Shown here: positions 18,926 to 27,772 of the stretch, piece after piece
Layout of the letters: each line of letters begins with the position of its first letter
Position numbering within the stretch: the stretch's first letter is position 1
Assembly (NCBI RefSeq): GCF_900450705.1
Contig: NZ_UGHK01000002.1
Span: 1,156,970-1,220,969 of the forward strand
Direction of reading: 5' to 3'
From: Avibacterium paragallinarum
GTDB lineage: Bacteria > Pseudomonadota > Gammaproteobacteria > Enterobacterales > Pasteurellaceae
Length of the DNA: 64,000 nucleotides
Notes under the pieces: generated by a model
The model's database searches: none
Told to the model about the DNA's origin: nothing
The model's input: only the letters and a program-made list of their open reading frames with translations
Made by a program: the position numbers and the translations under genes

Positions 18926-19879
18926 ATGCAATTAATTCGAGGATTGAACCATTTACCCCAAGCGTTGCAGCAGGGCTGTGCTTTAACCATTGGTAATTTT
19001 GACGGTGTGCATTTGGGGCATCAGGCTGTGCTACGCCATTTACGCGAAAAAGCCACGGCGTTGTCTTTGCCAATGGTGGTGATGTTGTTTGAGCCTCAGC
19101 CGAGCGAATATTTTATGGGGGATAAAGCACCGCCACGACTAATGCGATTGCGGGACAAATTAAGTGCATTAGCGGATTTGGGCGTGGATTATGTGGTTCG
19201 TATCAAATTTAATCGGGCTTTTGCTTCCCTTTCCGCCGAGCAGTTTATTCAAGAATACTTGGTACAGCGGCTCAAGGTGAAATTTTTGAGTATCGGCGAT
19301 GATTTTCGCTTCGGTGCAGGGAGGCAAGGGGATTTTGCCTTATTGCAACAAGCGGGCGAAAAATATGGCTTTACAGTGGAAGATAATTGCAGTTTTCAGC
19401 TGAATGAGCAACGTATTAGTAGCACGGCAATTCGTCAAGCCTTGGCGGAAGACGATTTAGCCCTTGCCCAGCAATTATTAGGCAAGCCTTATTGTATTTA
19501 TGGGCGCGTGGTGCAAGGCAATAAATTAGGGCGAACCATCGGCTTTCCTACCGCGAACATTCGTTTGCAACGCCAAGTCAATCCCGTCAAAGGGGTTTAT
19601 GCGGTGAAAGTGAAATTGCCAAATGGTGCGGAATATAAGGGCGTGGCAAATATCGGTCGTCGCCCGACCATTAATGGTGTGAAGCAACTGCTCGAAGTTC
19701 ATCTGTTTGATTTTAAACAAGATATTTATGGGCAACCCTTGCAAGTGGAACTCTGCGATAAAATCCGTGATGAGGTGAAATTCCCTTCTTTTGACTCGTT
19801 AAAAGAGCAAATTGCCAAAGATGTGGAAGTGGCAAAGGATTATTTTAGCCAAGCCAAAAGAACGAGTTCAATGGCTTAA
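18926..19879 (+). CDS. ribF: Bifunctional riboflavin kinase / FAD synthetase
   Basis: Makes FMN from riboflavin and FAD from FMN. 317 residues. The N-terminal nucleotidyltransferase domain shows NFDGVHLGHQAVLRHL (near residue 23). The C-terminal flavokinase domain has GRTIGFPTANI and GVANIGRRPTING. It precedes ileS, the conserved ribF-ileS-lspA-ispH order, although a USS-paired hairpin separates it from ileS. Confidence 0.96.
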   Translation: MQLIRGLNHLPQALQQGCALTIGNFDGVHLGHQAVLRHLREKATALSLPMVVMLFEPQPSEYFMGDKAPPRLMRLRDKLSALADLGVDYVVRIKFNRAFASLSAEQFIQEYLVQRLKVKFLSIGDDFRFGAGRQGDFALLQQAGEKYGFTVEDNCSFQLNEQRISSTAIRQALAEDDLALAQQLLGKPYCIYGRVVQGNKLGRTIGFPTANIRLQRQVNPVKGVYAVKVKLPNGAEYKGVANIGRRPTINGVKQLLEVHLFDFKQDIYGQPLQVELCDKIRDEVKFPSFDSLKEQIAKDVEVAKDYFSQAKRTSSMA

Positions 19880-19917
19880 AGTGCGGTAAAAAAGTTTCCA
19901 AAAAAGCACCGCACTTT
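19878..19917 (+). terminator. USS-paired hairpin after ribF
   Basis: AAAGTGCGGT (19878-19887) and ACCGCACTTT (19908-19917) are inverted uptake sequences that start inside the ribF stop codon. They can form a 10-base-pair stem; the following T content is weak, so termination may be partial. Confidence 0.65.
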
Positions 19918-20041
19918 AATCAGGGATTGAATAACAATTCCCAGCCCCCATTCTTTAACATTAGGCTATTTATGCGTATAATGCGGGAATCATTGTGCAT
20001 TAAATGCAAAATTTTATTTTTATACAACGTGGAAAAAACAA

Positions 20042-22861
20042 ATGTTGAATGAAACTGTAGATTACAAAAACACTCTAAACCTGCCAGCGACAGGTTTCCC
20101 AATGCGTGGCGATCTGGCAAAACGCGAGCCAGCAATGCTAAAAAATTGGTATGAGAAAAAACTTTACGACAAAATCAGACAAGCAGCACAGGGGAAAAAA
20201 TCCTTTATTCTGCACGATGGTCCTCCTTACGCCAACGGCTCAATTCACATTGGACACGCTGTAAATAAAATTTTAAAAGACATTATTATTAAATCTAAAA
20301 CCGCAGCGGGCTTTGACAGCCCTTATATCCCGGGCTGGGACTGCCACGGTTTGCCGATCGAATTAAAAGTGGAAGGCTTGGTAGGTAAAGCGGGCGATAA
20401 AATTTCTGCCGCACAATTCCGCGAAGAATGTCGCAAATATGCTTATGAACAAGTAGAAGGGCAGAAGAAAGATTTTATCCGCTTAGGCGTGTTGGGGGAT
20501 TGGGATAATCCTTATTTAACAATGAATTATGACACCGAAGCGAACATCATTCGCACCCTTGCCAAAGTGGTGGAAAACAACCATTTATACAAAGGTTATA
20601 AGCCTGTGCATTGGTGCTTGGATTGTGCTTCTTCACTTTCTGAAGCGGAAGTGGAATACGAAGATAAAACCTCGCCGTCAATCTATGTGGCATTCCCTGC
20701 CGTTGATGAAAGTGCGGTGTTAAATCAATTCAATTTAACAGAAACGGGTAGTGGTAAAATTTTCGCTGTAATTTGGACAACCACCCCTTGGACGTTGCCA
20801 TCAAACCGTGCCATTGCGGTGAATGCGGATTTAGATTATCAACTGCTGCAATTTGGCGATAAACGTTTGATTTTAGCCAAAGATTTGGTGGAAAGCGTGC
20901 AAAAAGCCCTTGGCGAAGAAAATGTGAAAGTGCTAGGCTCAGCCAAAGGGGCGGATTTAGAATTGCTCCGCTTTAACCACCCATTCTATGAGTATAGCGT
21001 GCCTGTGATTTTGGGCGATCACGTTACCACTGACGGCGGTACGGGCTTAGTGCATACCGCTCCCGATCACGGTCAGGACGACTATATTGTCGGACAAAAA
21101 TACGGCTTAGAAATGGCGAATTTAATTACTGACGCAGGTGTCTTTAATGACAACACGCCATTCTTCGCGGGCAAAAAAGTCTTTGAAAGTAACGACTTAG
21201 TAATTGAAAAACTCATTGAAAAAGGCAATCTGTTAAAAGTACAAAAAATTCGCCACAGCTACCCGCATTGCTGGCGACACAAAACACCAATTATTTTCCG
21301 TGCCACACCACAATGGTTTATCGGAATGGAAACTAACGGCTTACGCAAACAGGCGTTAGAGGAAATCAAAAAAGTGCGTTGGATCCCAGATTGGGGTCAA
21401 GCACGCATTGAAAAAATGGTAGAAAACCGCCCAGACTGGTGTATTTCCCGTCAGCGTACTTGGAATGTGCAGATCGCCCTGTTTATTCATAAAGACACGG
21501 AAGAGTTACACCCGCGTTCGTTGGAATTAATCGAAGAAGTGGCAAAACGCGTGGAGCAAGCGGGCATTCAAGCGTGGTGGGATCTCGATCCTGCGGAATT
21601 GCTTGGCGAAGAAGCGAAAGATTACAAAAAAGTGCCAGACACCCTTGATGTGTGGTTCGATTCAGGATCAACCTATAATTCTGTCGTAAAAGTTCGCCCA
21701 GAGTTTAACGGCAAAGAGCCAGATATGTATTTGGAAGGCTCGGATCAACATCGCGGTTGGTTTATGTCGTCCTTAATGCTTTCTACTGCTACAGACAATA
21801 AAGCTCCGTATAAACAAGTACTTACCCACGGTTTCACGGTGGACGGACAAGGGCGTAAAATGTCGAAATCCATCGGCAACATTGTTACACCGCAAGAGGT
21901 AATGGACAAATTCGGCGGCGATATTTTACGTTTATGGGTGGCTTCCACCGATTACACAGGGGAAATGTCGGTTTCTGATGAAATCCTCAAACGTGCGGCA
22001 GACAGCTATCGCCGTATTCGTAATACCGCCCGTTTCTTATTGGCAAACCTTAACGGCTTTGACCCAAAACGTGATTTAGTTAAACCAGAAGAAATGATCG
22101 TACTCGATCGCTGGGCGGTGGATTGTGCTTTAAACGCACAAAAAGAAATCCAAGAAGCCTATGATAATTATCAATTCCACGCGGTTGTTCAGCGGTTGAT
22201 GAAATTCTGCTCGATCGAAATGGGATCGTTCTATTTAGATATTATCAAAGATCGCCAATACACCACCAAAGCGGACAGCCTCGCACGTCGTAGCTGTCAA
22301 ACTGCATTGTGGCATATTGCCGAAGCCCTCGTGCGTTGGATTGCCCCAATTTTATCCTTTACCGCTGATGAAATTTGGCAATATATCCCTGGTGAGCGTG
22401 CGGAATTTGTGTTTACCGAAGAGTTCTACAAGGGATTATTCCCATTGAACGCTGATGAAACAATGAATGACGCTTACTGGCAACAAGTGCTAAAACTGCG
22501 TGATGAAGTCAATCGCGTATTAGAGCAAGCCCGTGCGGATAAAGTGATCGGTGCGGCATTGGAAGCGGAAGTTACCCTTTACGCAAACGAAGAATACGCG
22601 AAGATTTTATCTCAATTAGGCGATGAATTACGCTTTGTGCTGATTACCTCAAAAGCCGAAGTGAAACCACTTGCCGAAGCTGATGTTGAGGGCGGTGAAG
22701 TGGACGGCTTTAAAGTGAAAGTAGTGCGTTCTGCTAACGAAAAATGCCCGCGTTGCTGGCATTATTCCGACACCATCGGACAAAACGCCGCCCACCCAAC
22801 GCTTTGTTCTCGTTGTGTGGAAAACGTGGACGGCGAGGGTGAAGTCAGACATTTCGCGTAA
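20042..22861 (+). CDS. ileS: Isoleucyl-tRNA synthetase
   Basis: Class I synthetase with editing domain that charges tRNA-Ile. 939 residues, matching E. coli (938). The HIGH motif is in [12 protein letters not shown] (near residue 66), the CP1 editing domain is in the middle, KMSKS lies in [10 protein letters not shown] near residue 606, and the C-terminal zinc site shows CPRC and CSRC. Normally lspA and ispH follow directly; here two insertion elements intervene. Confidence 0.98.
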   Translation: MLNETVDYKNTLNLPATGFPMRGDLAKREPAMLKNWYEKKLYDKIRQAAQGKKSFILHDGPPYANGSIHIGHAVNKILKDIIIKSKTAAGFDSPYIPGWDCHGLPIELKVEGLVGKAGDKISAAQFREECRKYAYEQVEGQKKDFIRLGVLGDWDNPYLTMNYDTEANIIRTLAKVVENNHLYKGYKPVHWCLDCASSLSEAEVEYEDKTSPSIYVAFPAVDESAVLNQFNLTETGSGKIFAVIWTTTPWTLPSNRAIAVNADLDYQLLQFGDKRLILAKDLVESVQKALGEENVKVLGSAKGADLELLRFNHPFYEYSVPVILGDHVTTDGGTGLVHTAPDHGQDDYIVGQKYGLEMANLITDAGVFNDNTPFFAGKKVFESNDLVIEKLIEKGNLLKVQKIRHSYPHCWRHKTPIIFRATPQWFIGMETNGLRKQALEEIKKVRWIPDWGQARIEKMVENRPDWCISRQRTWNVQIALFIHKDTEELHPRSLELIEEVAKRVEQAGIQAWWDLDPAELLGEEAKDYKKVPDTLDVWFDSGSTYNSVVKVRPEFNGKEPDMYLEGSDQHRGWFMSSLMLSTATDNKAPYKQVLTHGFTVDGQGRKMSKSIGNIVTPQEVMDKFGGDILRLWVASTDYTGEMSVSDEILKRAADSYRRIRNTARFLLANLNGFDPKRDLVKPEEMIVLDRWAVDCALNAQKEIQEAYDNYQFHAVVQRLMKFCSIEMGSFYLDIIKDRQYTTKADSLARRSCQTALWHIAEALVRWIAPILSFTADEIWQYIPGERAEFVFTEEFYKGLFPLNADETMNDAYWQQVLKLRDEVNRVLEQARADKVIGAALEAEVTLYANEEYAKILSQLGDELRFVLITSKAEVKPLAEADVEGGEVDGFKVKVVRSANEKCPRCWHYSDTIGQNAAHPTLCSRCVENVDGEGEVRHFA

Positions 22862-22879
22862 AAAACGTCAAAAAATCCG

Positions 22880-22920
22880 ACCGCACTTTGTCTGCAAAAT
22901 AACAAAGTGCGGTGCTTTTT
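22880..22920 (+). terminator. USS-paired terminator after ileS
   Basis: ACCGCACTTTGT (22880-22891) and ACAAAGTGCGGT (22902-22913) form a 12-base-pair stem, followed by GCTTTTTT. It lies 19 bases beyond the ileS stop, so ileS is terminated before the insertion elements. Confidence 0.88.
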
Positions 22921-22949
22921 TCGCACGCTTTTTGTTATAGCTATTTGTC

Positions 22950-22966
22950 GGGGCGAACCTATGTGT
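22950..22966. repeat. Half of an interspersed palindromic repeat at the left side of IS110 copy 2
   Basis: GGGGCGAACCTATGTGT is the left portion of the same palindrome family found complete at 44620-44642. It abuts the first base shared by the two IS110 copies (22967), so the element appears to have inserted into or beside this repeat. Confidence 0.7.
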
Positions 22967-23014
22967 TGTGTAGCAACTGTATTCAGCTAAAAAGCAAAAA
23001 TACAAATTCGTTAA

Positions 23015-23962
23015 TTAAAGTGCGTGAGCGTCCCATTGCGAGTCATCGCGGACAATCGCATTTAAAATGGTGAGAAGTTTACGCATACAGGCGTTAATCG
23101 CCACTTTGAACGCCTTACCATTAGCACGTAAGCGTTCGTAAAATTGTTTAAGTTTAGGCTCAAAACGCACACAAACAAATGTTGCCATATACAGTGCATT
23201 TCGTACGGCTTTGCGACCACCTGAACAGCGGCTTTTCCATTTGGTGTTGCCACTTTCTTTAGGATGGGGTGCAACACCAACAAGTGAAGCGATTTGTTTA
23301 TGTGTGTATTGACCTAACTCAGGCAACATTGACATCAAAACGGCTATTGTTTGTGTACCCAACCCTTTGATGTCTTTAAACTTTTTTATTGTATCGTCAA
23401 AATGTTTGAGATGCTGTTCGATTTCCCTATCCAGCTCATCAATACGCAGGCTGAGATAGTCGATATGCTGTTCAACACTGAATACTTGTGTGGAATGAAC
23501 TTGTTCAAGGCGGTTTTTCTCCGCAAAACGCATTTCAACAAGCTGATTACGGCGTGAAACAAGGGCTTCAAGCTGTTCCTGCTCGGGAGTGGGTGGTATG
23601 TAAAGCTGCTGTGCTACATTATCACGCATTGCGAGCATTTGGGCGTAAAAAGCCAACATTTTGGCGTCTTTATTGTCGGTTTTTGCTAGTGACTGCGACA
23701 TCGCAAACTGATTGGTTTGTCGCGGGTTAGCAATCACCACACGAAAGCCTGTGCGGTGGAGTGCTTTAGCTAATGGGAGTTCAAGCCCACCGGTGCTTTC
23801 AAGGACAATTAAGTCCACACTGAAACGACGTAAATACTCAATGGTATGTGCAATCCCTTTCGGATTGTTGGTTTCGGTTTTTGTTCGTTTTTGGGTAGAA
23901 AGCCCAATGACGAAATGACGTTTAGCAACATCAATACCACAATAAGTTTGTTCATTCATCAT
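23015..23962 (-). CDS. IS110-family DEDD transposase, copy 2
   Basis: Amino acid sequence is the same as copy 1 over its full length, with intact acidic residues (CGIDVAK, VLESTGG, KTDNKDAK) and the C-terminal SGNTKWKSRCSGGRK segment. It is transcribed opposite to ileS and lspA. The protein should be functional, but one end of its element is displaced by 719 bases through the nested insertion. Confidence 0.93.
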   Translation of the reverse strand: MMNEQTYCGIDVAKRHFVIGLSTQKRTKTETNNPKGIAHTIEYLRRFSVDLIVLESTGGLELPLAKALHRTGFRVVIANPRQTNQFAMSQSLAKTDNKDAKMLAFYAQMLAMRDNVAQQLYIPPTPEQEQLEALVSRRNQLVEMRFAEKNRLEQVHSTQVFSVEQHIDYLSLRIDELDREIEQHLKHFDDTIKKFKDIKGLGTQTIAVLMSMLPELGQYTHKQIASLVGVAPHPKESGNTKWKSRCSGGRKAVRNALYMATFVCVRFEPKLKQFYERLRANGKAFKVAINACMRKLLTILNAIVRDDSQWDAHAL

Positions 23963-24018
23963 TAACCTGCCTTGCATTCGGGTTTAAGTCTGGCAACTGT
24001 TCGGTTTTTTGGTGAAAT

Positions 24019-24081
24019 GTTATCTGCTCTCATTGCTACAACTCGGTTTGTTGCTTGGGGCGGACGCGAGATGCAGATAAC
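24019..24081 (-). ncRNA. Candidate bridge RNA core of IS110 copy 2
   Basis: GTTATCTGC (24019-24027) pairs with GCAGATAAC (24073-24081) as in copy 1. The loop nonamer GGGGCGGAC is at 24057-24065 and equals the first nine bases of the palindrome at 24848. Only one base (24055, T instead of C) differs from copy 1 in the whole non-coding end, two positions before the nonamer. Function inferred. Confidence 0.5.
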
Positions 24082-24112
24082 GGGGTTTTGTTGCTATTTT
24101 ATATTAATTTTA

Positions 24113-24831
24113 GGGGCTGTCCTAGATAACAACTAAAAAATCTATTTAGGTTAGAATGAACCAATGAGAAAAAGTCGTCTAAGTCAGCACAAACAAAATA
24201 AACTCATTGAGCTATTTGTTGCAGGTGTTACTGCAAGGACAGCAGCAGAGTTAGTCAATGTAAACAAAACGACTGCCGCATATTACTTTCATCGTTTATG
24301 CCAACTCATCTATCAAAACAGCCTTCACTTAGAGATGTTTGAAGGTGAAATTGAAGCCGATGAAAGTTATTTTGGCGGTGCTCGCAAAGGCAAACGTGGT
24401 CGTGGTGCGGCAGGGAAAATTGCGGTATTCGGGCTTCTCAAGCGCAATGGCAAGGTTTATACCGTTGCGGTTCCAAATACGCAATCTGCCACCTTGTTAC
24501 CCATTATTCGGGAGCAGGTAAAGCCTGATAGTATTGTTTACACCGATAATTATCGTAGTTATGACGTGCTTGATGTGAGTGAATTTAGTCATTTTCGTAT
24601 CAATCACAGCACACATTTTGCTGAAAATCATAACCACATTAACGGAATTGAGAATTTTTGGAGCCAAGCAAAACGCCATTTACGAAAATTTAATGGTATC
24701 CCAAAAGCGCATTTTGAGCTTTATTTAAAGGAATGTGAATGGCGTTTTAATTACAGCAATATAAAAAGTCAAATTTCTATTTTAAAACAATTGGTTAAAG
24801 GGAGTTTAGTCTAGTTATCTAGGACAGCCCC
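24113..24831 (+). mobile_element. IS1595-family (IS1016-like) insertion sequence, copy 1
   Basis: 719-bp element with 18-base inverted ends starting GGGGCTGTCCTAGATAAC, flanked by an exact eight-base target duplication TAATTTTA (24105-24112 and 24832-24839). Removing it restores the uninterrupted IS110 sequence seen in copy 1. Eight-base duplications and this size are typical for the family. Confidence 0.95.
24164..24814 (+). CDS. IS1595-family transposase, copy 1
   Basis: 216-residue DDE-type transposase. N-terminal helix-turn-helix (AELVNVNKTTAAYYFHRL, residues about 28-45); catalytic segments EADESYFGGARKGKRGRG, VYTDNYRSYDVL and INGIENFWSQAKRHLRKF. Intact and near identical to the copy at 44771-45421; one visible difference is C versus R near residue 46. 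Confidence 0.94.
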   Translation: MRKSRLSQHKQNKLIELFVAGVTARTAAELVNVNKTTAAYYFHRLCQLIYQNSLHLEMFEGEIEADESYFGGARKGKRGRGAAGKIAVFGLLKRNGKVYTVAVPNTQSATLLPIIREQVKPDSIVYTDNYRSYDVLDVSEFSHFRINHSTHFAENHNHINGIENFWSQAKRHLRKFNGIPKAHFELYLKECEWRFNYSNIKSQISILKQLVKGSLV

Positions 24832-24847
24832 TAATTTTAATATACAA

Positions 24848-24870
24848 GGGGCGGACCTGTGTGTCTGCCC
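24848..24870. repeat. Interspersed palindromic repeat at the outer end of IS110 copy 2
   Basis: GGGGCGGACC and GTCTGCCC arms around a short centre. It adjoins the IS110 terminus exactly as the repeat at 13987 does for copy 1. Confidence 0.75.
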
Positions 24871-24930
24871 GTATTAATAAATAGCGAATTGTAGCGATAA
24901 AAACATTCGCTGAATAAAACAGGATACCCA

Positions 24931-25425
24931 ATGTTAAAAAAATCAGGACTTGCGTTCCTTTGGCTAAGTGCGGTGGTTTTTGGCATCGATTTATTGAGTA
25001 AATATGCCGTTGTGAGCCATTTTGCCCTGTATGACAGCGTGCAAATTTTGCCTATTTTTAACCTCACCTATGTCCGCAACTATGGGGCAGCCTTTAGCTT
25101 TTTAGCGGATCATTCAGGCTGGCAAAAAACCTTTTTCATTTTGCTTGCTATCGGCATTTCCGCAATGCTTTGCGTATTTTTAGCCAAAAATAAAGCAAGC
25201 CAACGCTTACAAAATAGTGCCTATGCTCTAATTATTGGCGGTGCGTTAGCCAATATGGCAGATCGGGCTTACCACGGCTTTGTAGTGGATTTTTTCGATT
25301 TTTATTGGCAACAATGGCATTATCCCGTGTTTAACGTGGCAGATATTGCCATTTGTATTGGGGCGGCATTGCTTGCCATTGACGCAATAAAAAATGGCGA
25401 GAAGAAAACGGAGAAAGCCAAGTGA
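24931..25425 (+). CDS. lspA: Lipoprotein signal peptidase
   Basis: Aspartic protease of the inner membrane that removes signal peptides from prolipoproteins. 164 residues with four membrane segments. Family motifs are [27 protein letters not shown], the first catalytic aspartate region [10 protein letters not shown] with VVDFFDF, and the second in [11 protein letters not shown]. It lies 60 bases beyond the IS110/IS1595 block and overlaps ispH by four bases. Its promoter was probably changed by the insertions. Confidence 0.95.
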   Translation: MLKKSGLAFLWLSAVVFGIDLLSKYAVVSHFALYDSVQILPIFNLTYVRNYGAAFSFLADHSGWQKTFFILLAIGISAMLCVFLAKNKASQRLQNSAYALIIGGALANMADRAYHGFVVDFFDFYWQQWHYPVFNVADIAICIGAALLAIDAIKNGEKKTEKAK

Positions 25426-26366
25426 AAATTATTTTAGCCAACCCGCGTGGTTTCTGTGCGGGCGTAGATCGTGCCATTAGCATTGTGGAATTAGCCTTAG
25501 AAATTCACGGTGCACCGATCTATGTTCGCCACGAAGTGGTGCATAATCGCTTTGTGGTCAATGGTTTGCGTGAGCGTGGCGCGGTGTTCGTAGAAGAATT
25601 AGACGAAGTGCCAGATGGGGCGATTGTGATCTTTTCCGCTCACGGCGTTTCCCAAGCGGTGCGTCAAGAAGCGAAAAAACGCGAGTTAAAAGTGTTTGAT
25701 GCCACCTGTCCGTTGGTTACCAAAGTGCATATGCAAGTGGCACGAGCCAGTCGCAAAGGCACAAAAGCCGTGCTAATTGGACACGAAGGCCACCCCGAAG
25801 TGGAAGGCACAATGGGGCAATATGATAACGCGGAGGGCGGGATCTATTTGGTGGAAGATGTGGAAGACATCGCCAAACTGGCGTTGAGCAAAGAGGACGA
25901 CATTACCTTTATGACGCAAACCACCCTGTCTATTGACGATACTAGCGAGGTGATCTCAGCGTTAAAAGCGAAATATCCCGCCATTCAGGGGCCGCGTAAA
26001 AATGATATTTGCTATGCCACCACCAACCGCCAGCAAGCGGTGCGGGAGCTGGCGGAGCAAGCGGATTTGGTGATCGTTGTGGGATCGAAAAATTCCTCAA
26101 ACTCAAACCGCTTGGCAGAGCTGGCTACCCGAATGGGCGTTACTGCGAAATTGATCGATGATGCTAATGACATTGAAGAAGCTTGGCTGAACAATGTTTC
26201 TACGATTGGTATTACCGCAGGAGCATCTGCCCCTGAAGTGCTGGTACAATCGGTGGTGAACCGCCTGAAAGAGCTTGGCGTAACCCAAGTGGAAGAGCTA
26301 CAAGGCTGTGAAGAAAACACGGTGTTTGAAGTGCCGCGAGAGCTACGCATTAAGGAAGTGAATTAA
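25422..26366 (+). CDS. ispH: 4-hydroxy-3-methylbut-2-enyl diphosphate reductase
   Basis: Last enzyme of the MEP isoprenoid pathway; forms IPP and DMAPP. 314 residues. The three cysteines that bind the 4Fe-4S cluster are in GFCAGVDRA (residue 12), DATCPLVTK (residue 96) and [11 protein letters not shown] (near residue 197). The start codon is GTG at 25422, inside the TGA of lspA (GTGA overlap), so translation is coupled to lspA. Confidence 0.97.
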   Translation: MKIILANPRGFCAGVDRAISIVELALEIHGAPIYVRHEVVHNRFVVNGLRERGAVFVEELDEVPDGAIVIFSAHGVSQAVRQEAKKRELKVFDATCPLVTKVHMQVARASRKGTKAVLIGHEGHPEVEGTMGQYDNAEGGIYLVEDVEDIAKLALSKEDDITFMTQTTLSIDDTSEVISALKAKYPAIQGPRKNDICYATTNRQQAVRELAEQADLVIVVGSKNSSNSNRLAELATRMGVTAKLIDDANDIEEAWLNNVSTIGITAGASAPEVLVQSVVNRLKELGVTQVEELQGCEENTVFEVPRELRIKEVN

Positions 26367-26409
26367 AGGCTTCTGTGAGCGGTGCAATTTTTTCAAAAAA
26401 ATGTGTTTG

Positions 26410-26441
26410 CTAATTTTTTGCTAATTCTGGCTTTTTATAAT
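26410..26441 (+). promoter_or_regulatory. Response-regulator box and promoter of the PepSY/two-component operon
   Basis: CTAATT (26410-26415) is repeated as CTAATT (26421-26426) with a five-base spacer, an 11-base period equal to one helical turn. A consensus -10 TATAAT follows at 26436-26441, nine bases after the second box, so the boxes replace the -35. The same arrangement, base for base in spacing, occurs at 29138-29169. PmrA/QseB-type regulators bind direct repeats of this architecture; autoregulation is inferred. Confidence 0.65.
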
Positions 26442-26509
26442 GCTCCCGTCGCTAAGGAAGCGAACAGCAACCTACGATGAATTTTAATGATTAACAAAGG
26501 AGTATAACA

Positions 26510-27028
26510 ATGAAAAACTTACGCAAAACACTTTTAGCCACCGCCTTAATCGGTGCAGTAACCTTCGGGGCATTGGGAACGGCTTATGCGGACAGCTTGA
26601 AAGACACCGCAATATTTGATCAAGCCAGCATCACCGCACAACAAGCGATGGATCAGGCAAAATCCAAATTCGACGGCAAAGTGATCGAGGTGGAACTCAA
26701 GCACAAGAAAGACAATCTCTACTATGAAGTGAAATTGCTGAAAGACAGCGAAACGCAGGAATTTAAAATTGATGCCAAAACGGGGGACGTGTTGGGATCA
26801 AAATCTGAGCAAAAAGCGGAACAGGCTGAAAAACGCCAGCGTTTACAGCAAGAGGTGAAAATTTCACTCACCCAAGCAATGGACATCGCCCAACAGCAAA
26901 CGGGCGGCAAAATCAAAGAGATTGAATTTAAAGTGAAAAAAGATCGTCCGCAGTATCAGGTTAAAATGATCGTGAATGGCAAAATCGAAAAACTTCGCCT
27001 TGATGCCAACACGGGCGAGCGTTTCTAA
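26510..27028 (+). CDS. Secreted protein with two PepSY domains
   Basis: 172 residues. A signal peptide (residues 1 to about 27, ending GTAYA) directs it to the periplasm. Two tandem PepSY-type repeats follow: one starts SITAQQAMDQAKSKFDGKVI and ends near KTGDVLG; the second starts ISLTQAMDIAQQQTGGKI and ends NTGERF. A GGAG ribosome site precedes the ATG. It is the first gene of an apparent operon with a response regulator and histidine kinase, so it may modulate sensing. Function unproven. Confidence 0.85.
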   Translation: MKNLRKTLLATALIGAVTFGALGTAYADSLKDTAIFDQASITAQQAMDQAKSKFDGKVIEVELKHKKDNLYYEVKLLKDSETQEFKIDAKTGDVLGSKSEQKAEQAEKRQRLQQEVKISLTQAMDIAQQQTGGKIKEIEFKVKKDRPQYQVKMIVNGKIEKLRLDANTGERF

Positions 27029-27103
27029 CACCGAATGAGATTTGACTTCAGCAACCGCATTGATAAAGTGCGGTTGTTTTTTATCCGTTTTTTGGGAGGC
27101 AAA

Positions 27104-27772
27104 ATGCGAATTTTATTAGTGGAAGATGACAAAATGATCGCACAGGCAATGGCGGACAGCCTCAAAGAAAGCCATTATGCGGTGGATTGGGTGAACAACG
27201 GAAATACTGCCAAGCAGACATTAATCACGCAAACCTATGATCTCGTCTTGTTGGATCTCGGGTTACTAGGGCAAGACGGCTTGCAGTTGTTGCAACGCTT
27301 ACGCCAACAGAAAAATACCACGCCCGTGTTAATCGTTACCGCCCGCGATGACATAGACAGCCGTTTAGCGGGGCTAGACGGCGGGGCAGACGATTATTTG
27401 ATAAAACCCTTTGATATGAACGAGTTACAAGCCCGCATTCGTGCCATTTTACGCCGCCATTACGGACAAAGCTCGCCGAAAGTAATCAACGGCGATATGA
27501 GCCTTGACCCCACCACCTACCAAGTGGAAGTGAACGGCGAAGCCATTCCGCTGAGCAACAAAGAATTTGCCTTGCTCCAAGTGCTAATGACGCGGGCGGG
27601 GATTATCCATTCCAGAGCGGAGCTAGAAGACAAAATCTATGCGTGGGGCGAAGAGGTGGAGAGCAATGCCATTGATTTTCTTATTCACAGCTTGCGGAAA
27701 AAACTCGGCAAAGAGCGAATAAAAAATGTGCGAGGCGTGGGCTGGCTAATGGCGAAAACGGAGGCGGTATAA
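27104..27772 (+). CDS. OmpR-family response regulator (QseB/PmrA-like)
   Basis: 222 residues from the ATG at 27104 preceded by GGGAGG; an in-frame ATG at 27035 would add 23 unrelated residues encoded across a USS. The receiver domain starts MRILLVEDDKMIAQAMADSL, with the phospho-acceptor aspartate in LVLLDLGLLGQDG (near residue 51) and the lysine in YLIKPFDMNEL. The DNA-binding winged helix ends with SLRKKLGKERIKNVRGVGW. It overlaps the kinase gene by one base. Confidence 0.93.
   Translation: MRILLVEDDKMIAQAMADSLKESHYAVDWVNNGNTAKQTLITQTYDLVLLDLGLLGQDGLQLLQRLRQQKNTTPVLIVTARDDIDSRLAGLDGGADDYLIKPFDMNELQARIRAILRRHYGQSSPKVINGDMSLDPTTYQVEVNGEAIPLSNKEFALLQVLMTRAGIIHSRAELEDKIYAWGEEVESNAIDFLIHSLRKKLGKERIKNVRGVGWLMAKTEAV

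Larger units (their letters stand above)
22967..24851 (-). mobile_element. IS110-family insertion sequence, copy 2 (interrupted by IS1595 element)
   Basis: Same element as copy 1 at a constant offset of 10,134 bases and in the same orientation. The few differences I can see are one silent-looking patch in the transposase 5' region and one base at 24055 in the non-coding end. An IS1595-family element is nested at 24113-24831 within the non-coding end, between the candidate bridge RNA and the outer terminus. It lies between ileS and lspA. Confidence 0.88.

Noticed and set aside
24113..24831. Composite transposon made by the two IS1595 copies
   Set aside because: The copies are 20 kb apart, in opposite orientation, and each has its own target duplication, showing independent insertion.
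27035..27103. Upstream start of the response regulator
   Set aside because: The added residues come from a USS-containing spacer, and GGGAGG directly precedes the ATG at 27104.
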